DNA from: Calditrichota bacterium
GTDB lineage: Bacteria > CLD3
Assembly (NCBI GenBank): GCA_008501735.1
Contig: QQUF01000007.1
Span: forward strand, 43,527-107,526
Reading direction: 5' to 3'
DNA: 64,000 nucleotides
Shown: piece by piece, positions 62,401 through 64,000 of the stretch
Position numbering within the stretch: the stretch's first letter is position 1
How the letters are laid out: each line of letters begins with the position of its first letter
Notes under the pieces: generated by a model
The model's input: only the letters and a program-made list of their open reading frames with translations
What the model was told of the DNA's origin: nothing
Database searches by the model: none
Position numbers and translations under genes: made by a program

Positions 62401-64000
62401 ACTTGTTGGGACTTTGCAATTTCTCCAACTTTAAGGCAAAACTCCAATGCTTTTTTCTTCGCATTAGCTTCAAAATAATGATTAGCAAGTTCTTCCAAAA
62501 CTTCCGATTCTTCATAATTATTTTCCAAAAAAACAGCTATTTTTCTGTGCAATGTTTTTTTGGTAGATTGTTTGATAGTATTTGAAATACTTGCTCGAAT
62601 TGCATCATTGAGGAATTCAAAAATATCTTCCTCAGACTTTTCTAATATACCTTCCGAAAGCACACTAGTAAGTTTACTTTCTACTTCATTTACTTCTAAA
62701 GAAAGAACTCCGGCAACTACTTTGCTTGTAAAATGCTTACCTAAAAGTGAACCAACTTCCAAAAGTTTGATTAAATTTTTCGGAAGAAAATTAAGACGTT
62801 CTCCGACAACACTTTGAATTGACTTCGGAAGTTTGAACTCCGAAAAAGATTCTTCTCCTAATTCCCAACTACCTTCACTTTTATTAAGTTTTTTAGTCTC
62901 TAAAAGATGGTACATCAATTCTTGAATAAAAAGAACATTACCACCTGTTCTCTTTAAAATCTCAACACAAAATCTTGTGTTAACAGGATCAATTTTGCCA
63001 AACATTTTTGTCAAAAATTCTCGAACTTCTTCTAATGTGAATTTCTCAATAGTTAAGACTTCAACTTTCGAGAACTCAGAATTAAAAGTTTTATGGAAAT
63101 CTGATATATCGTTTTCTTCACCTCTGATTGCCCCTGCAACTAAAATTGTTTTGTCTGAACAACTTCTTATCAAGTAACCTAAAAATTTAAGGCTCTCTTC
63201 ATCAATCAATTCCAAATTATCAAAAAAGAATACAAGAGTTGTGTTTTCTTTCTGAATATTTTGAAGAAATGTTACAAAAGATTCAAAAAGTCGCAACTCC
63301 GAATCAATTCCTTCAATAGGCGGAATTTCAGGTAATTTTTCAAAAAACAATTCTTTTTCAATTTGTGGTAAAATCTTTACTAAATCTCTTCCGAAAATTC
63401 CGATTTTCTCTGCTTTTTCTTTAGACGAAAGATTATGTAAGTTTTCAAGGGCTTTGGAAAGAATAATTTGTAAAGTCTCAAAAGAGTTTGAGTTTTGTCT
63501 GCACTTTGTATCAAAAACTATTGTTGAGTTTTGAGGTAAGCCAAGTCGAAACTCCTTCCATAATTTCGTCTTTCCTACTCCTTGCTCTCCGCAAATTAAA
63601 ATTGTTTTTAGTTTTCCATGTGATGCCTCTGAAAAGATTTTGTTTAATTCAGTAAACTCTTTTCTTCTTCCTACAAATCCTGGGGTTAATAGAAAATTTC
63701 CAATAGTTTCCAAATCTTCCACTTCCCCTTTTTTTAAAATAGTATTTAAGATTTTGGAGACTTCTTGGGCAGATTGGAATCTGTCATCCGGATTTTTTTT
63801 GAGAAGTTTAGAAATTACAGTGTTCAAAACTTCCGGTAAATCGGGAAAAAACTGTTTTGGTGAAATTAGCGGCGTTCTGATGTGAGCAAGTGCTATTTCT
63901 GCCAAAGAATCTCCTTCAAAAGGAACTTTTCCACAAACCAGTTGGTAAAAAAGAACTCCAAGTGAGTAAAGGTCGCTTCTGTGGTCAATCTTTGCTGAAT
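59472..64000 (-). CDS. Ser/Thr kinase - AAA ATPase - TPR - GAF - sigma54 activator fusion (5' end cut off)
   Basis: The frame stays open to the right edge. The first residues visible (DHRSDLYSLGVLFYQL, then NPDDRFQSAQEV) are the C-terminal lobe of a Hanks-type Ser/Thr kinase. Counting from 63905, a predicted ATPase domain follows at about 70-350 (FVGRRKEF, Walker A CGEQGVGKT, Walker B LVFFFDNLELID). TPR units fill about 480-880 and a GAF domain about 1000-1140. A sigma54-interacting AAA+ domain lies at about 1155-1390, with GETGTGKE, a loop reading GAFSGA (usually GAFTGA), GTLFLDEV and NIRELENSL, and a C-terminal HTH (HLQKTYKELGIDNKRLDRLL). More than 1500 residues in all. It is probably a cytoplasmic transcription activator controlled by kinase, ligand and partner binding. 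The gene lies immediately upstream of the FG-GAP gene's control region. Confidence 0.93.
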   Translation of the reverse strand, partial: SAKIDHRSDLYSLGVLFYQLVCGKVPFEGDSLAEIALAHIRTPLISPKQFFPDLPEVLNTVISKLLKKNPDDRFQSAQEVSKILNTILKKGEVEDLETIGNFLLTPGFVGRRKEFTELNKIFSEASHGKLKTILICGEQGVGKTKLWKEFRLGLPQNSTIVFDTKCRQNSNSFETLQIILSKALENLHNLSSKEKAEKIGIFGRDLVKILPQIEKELFFEKLPEIPPIEGIDSELRLFESFVTFLQNIQKENTTLVFFFDNLELIDEESLKFLGYLIRSCSDKTILVAGAIRGEENDISDFHKTFNSEFSKVEVLTIEKFTLEEVREFLTKMFGKIDPVNTRFCVEILKRTGGNVLFIQELMYHLLETKKLNKSEGSWELGEESFSEFKLPKSIQSVVGERLNFLPKNLIKLLEVGSLLGKHFTSKVVAGVLSLEVNEVESKLTSVLSEGILEKSEEDIFEFLNDAIRASISNTIKQSTKKTLHRKIAVFLENNYEESEVLEELANHYFEANAKKKALEFCLKVGEIAKSQQVLLKMETYFLKAYKLVESNRDRAIKTKVYKELAFAQNFLGRDLDFTIQLYQKAINLSQESDILKAELFESLSAVYLAEKNYKESEKNLNQALEIYEKLNLKNKIGLVYTKLGENFKSKGKFDIAISTIEKALQIGKKMDAKEILSGAYVLLGEIYSLRESSKKAETYFMKSVDLLTSLGNNFDLIMFYTKFGTYYIKEGNFKSGVKCYTEGKKLSEIIGFPKGYLRANAGIGTAFYINGKYLEAIESLRQNLKLAIKINDEEIFTEASILLAIIYNAIGDYGQSEKYYLEQIKICENQTNNDINLTYLYSNYCLMLVESNQNKKAIELADKALPIMKKLKMVDKFSKISLSKTKAYFALKDFLNAEKSCNEAFQYIDKTIPVIQYFLNLYKLKIDFELYDKKKAFKKLFELKEKYKAKIAITSTDFEICKIASKYKQTLLLDSEFDFQKLTNETIESFEKLYDSKPMFQFKKNIEELKNLKFRSTEIYPEIISSLTNWMNPDTVFEELLRFLEKETNSNGCQIILENKGDFEVCAISPNLKEEEIDFSKTVLQKAILGNEPILLKNVLEIPDLKENQSVMSKIFLSVIAVPLKVDEKIIGALYLDRTKIEKGFFEETDLEKVNTFAKILSPVLARQNEAKQMKVESNIQNLGLFVGNSAKMQEVYKQIEEASKVDFTVYIYGETGTGKELVANALHQFSSRKNKPFVAVNCSAIPKELAESEFFGHEKGAFSGAISTKIGKFEKANSGTLFLDEVAELSLDIQAKLLRVIQQREITRVGGKETIKVDIRIIIATHRDLKEEVNKGNFREDLFHRLDVLKIKVPSLGQRKEDIPLLAHHLLNQLKAKTNKNITGFTSEALNLLCERNWSGNIRELENSLAKAILKSKDKSPLKASDFEFQIPRKVNVVEKETTFESEIPSSLDKFTKLNERLSFVEKQMILESLKRNNNHLQKTYKELGIDNKRLDRLLKKHNIKIH

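Overview
The window is a chromosomal stretch of a low-GC Gram-negative bacterium of the Bacteroidota/Chlorobiota (FCB) assemblage, most likely related to Ignavibacteria or Kapabacteria. The evidence is three secreted proteins ending in the type IX secretion (T9SS) type A sorting tail (core NFPNPFNP, ending SSGVYFYK...KMLLLK), Omp85 and other outer-membrane proteins, lipoproteins, frequent TTG starts, TTGACA/TATTTT-like promoters, and nested inverted-repeat elements between genes. The placement below phylum is inference. No tRNA, rRNA, CRISPR array, transposase or prophage was seen.

Layout. 1-9.2 kb: housekeeping genes on the plus strand (rpsO end, pnp, an M16 protease, ald, dut, a frameshifted polysaccharide deacetylase, a PEGA-repeat membrane protein, purD). 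9.2-13.8 kb: mpg and hemB (minus), two paralogous lipoproteins (plus), an MsbA-like ABC exporter (minus). 13.8-14.2 kb: a gene-free block full of hairpins. 14.2-21.7 kb: a secreted BNR/Ycf48-type propeller protein, divergent from a giant Ser/Thr kinase-TPR-GAF-sigma54 activator. 21.7-29.2 kb: hemA, a DCC-family protein, a UMF1-type MFS transporter, an orphan ABC-2 permease, a TPR protein and a sensor histidine kinase. 29.4-37.2 kb: an eight-gene carotenoid operon with its own promoter (crtYcd, crtD-like, crtI, crtB, acyltransferase, glycosyltransferase, cruF, crtW). 37.2-44.1 kb: a 130-bp inverted-repeat element, a T9SS-secreted GH13 glucanase, a Uma2-type nuclease-fold protein, a second inverted-repeat element, a T9SS YWTD-propeller protein and an SGNH hydrolase. 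44.3-49.6 kb: two outer-membrane proteins. 49.7-55.2 kb: a GGDEF-ATPase-TPR regulator with a radical SAM/B12-type enzyme. 55.2-64 kb: a 42-aa membrane peptide, a T9SS protein with fourteen FG-GAP-like repeats, and a second giant kinase-ATPase-TPR-GAF-sigma54 regulator that runs off the right edge.

How it fits together. The carotenoid operon should make a monocyclic keto-carotenoid of the deoxyflexixanthin type and then glycosylate and acylate it. The most unusual content is regulatory. Three very large proteins join sensory or kinase inputs to TPR arrays and transcription or c-di-GMP outputs, and two of them lie beside genes for secreted beta-propeller proteins. Upstream of the FG-GAP gene sit three copies of the palindrome TTTAGG-N7-CCTAAA. 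They are good candidates for enhancer-type binding sites of the adjacent sigma54-type regulator.
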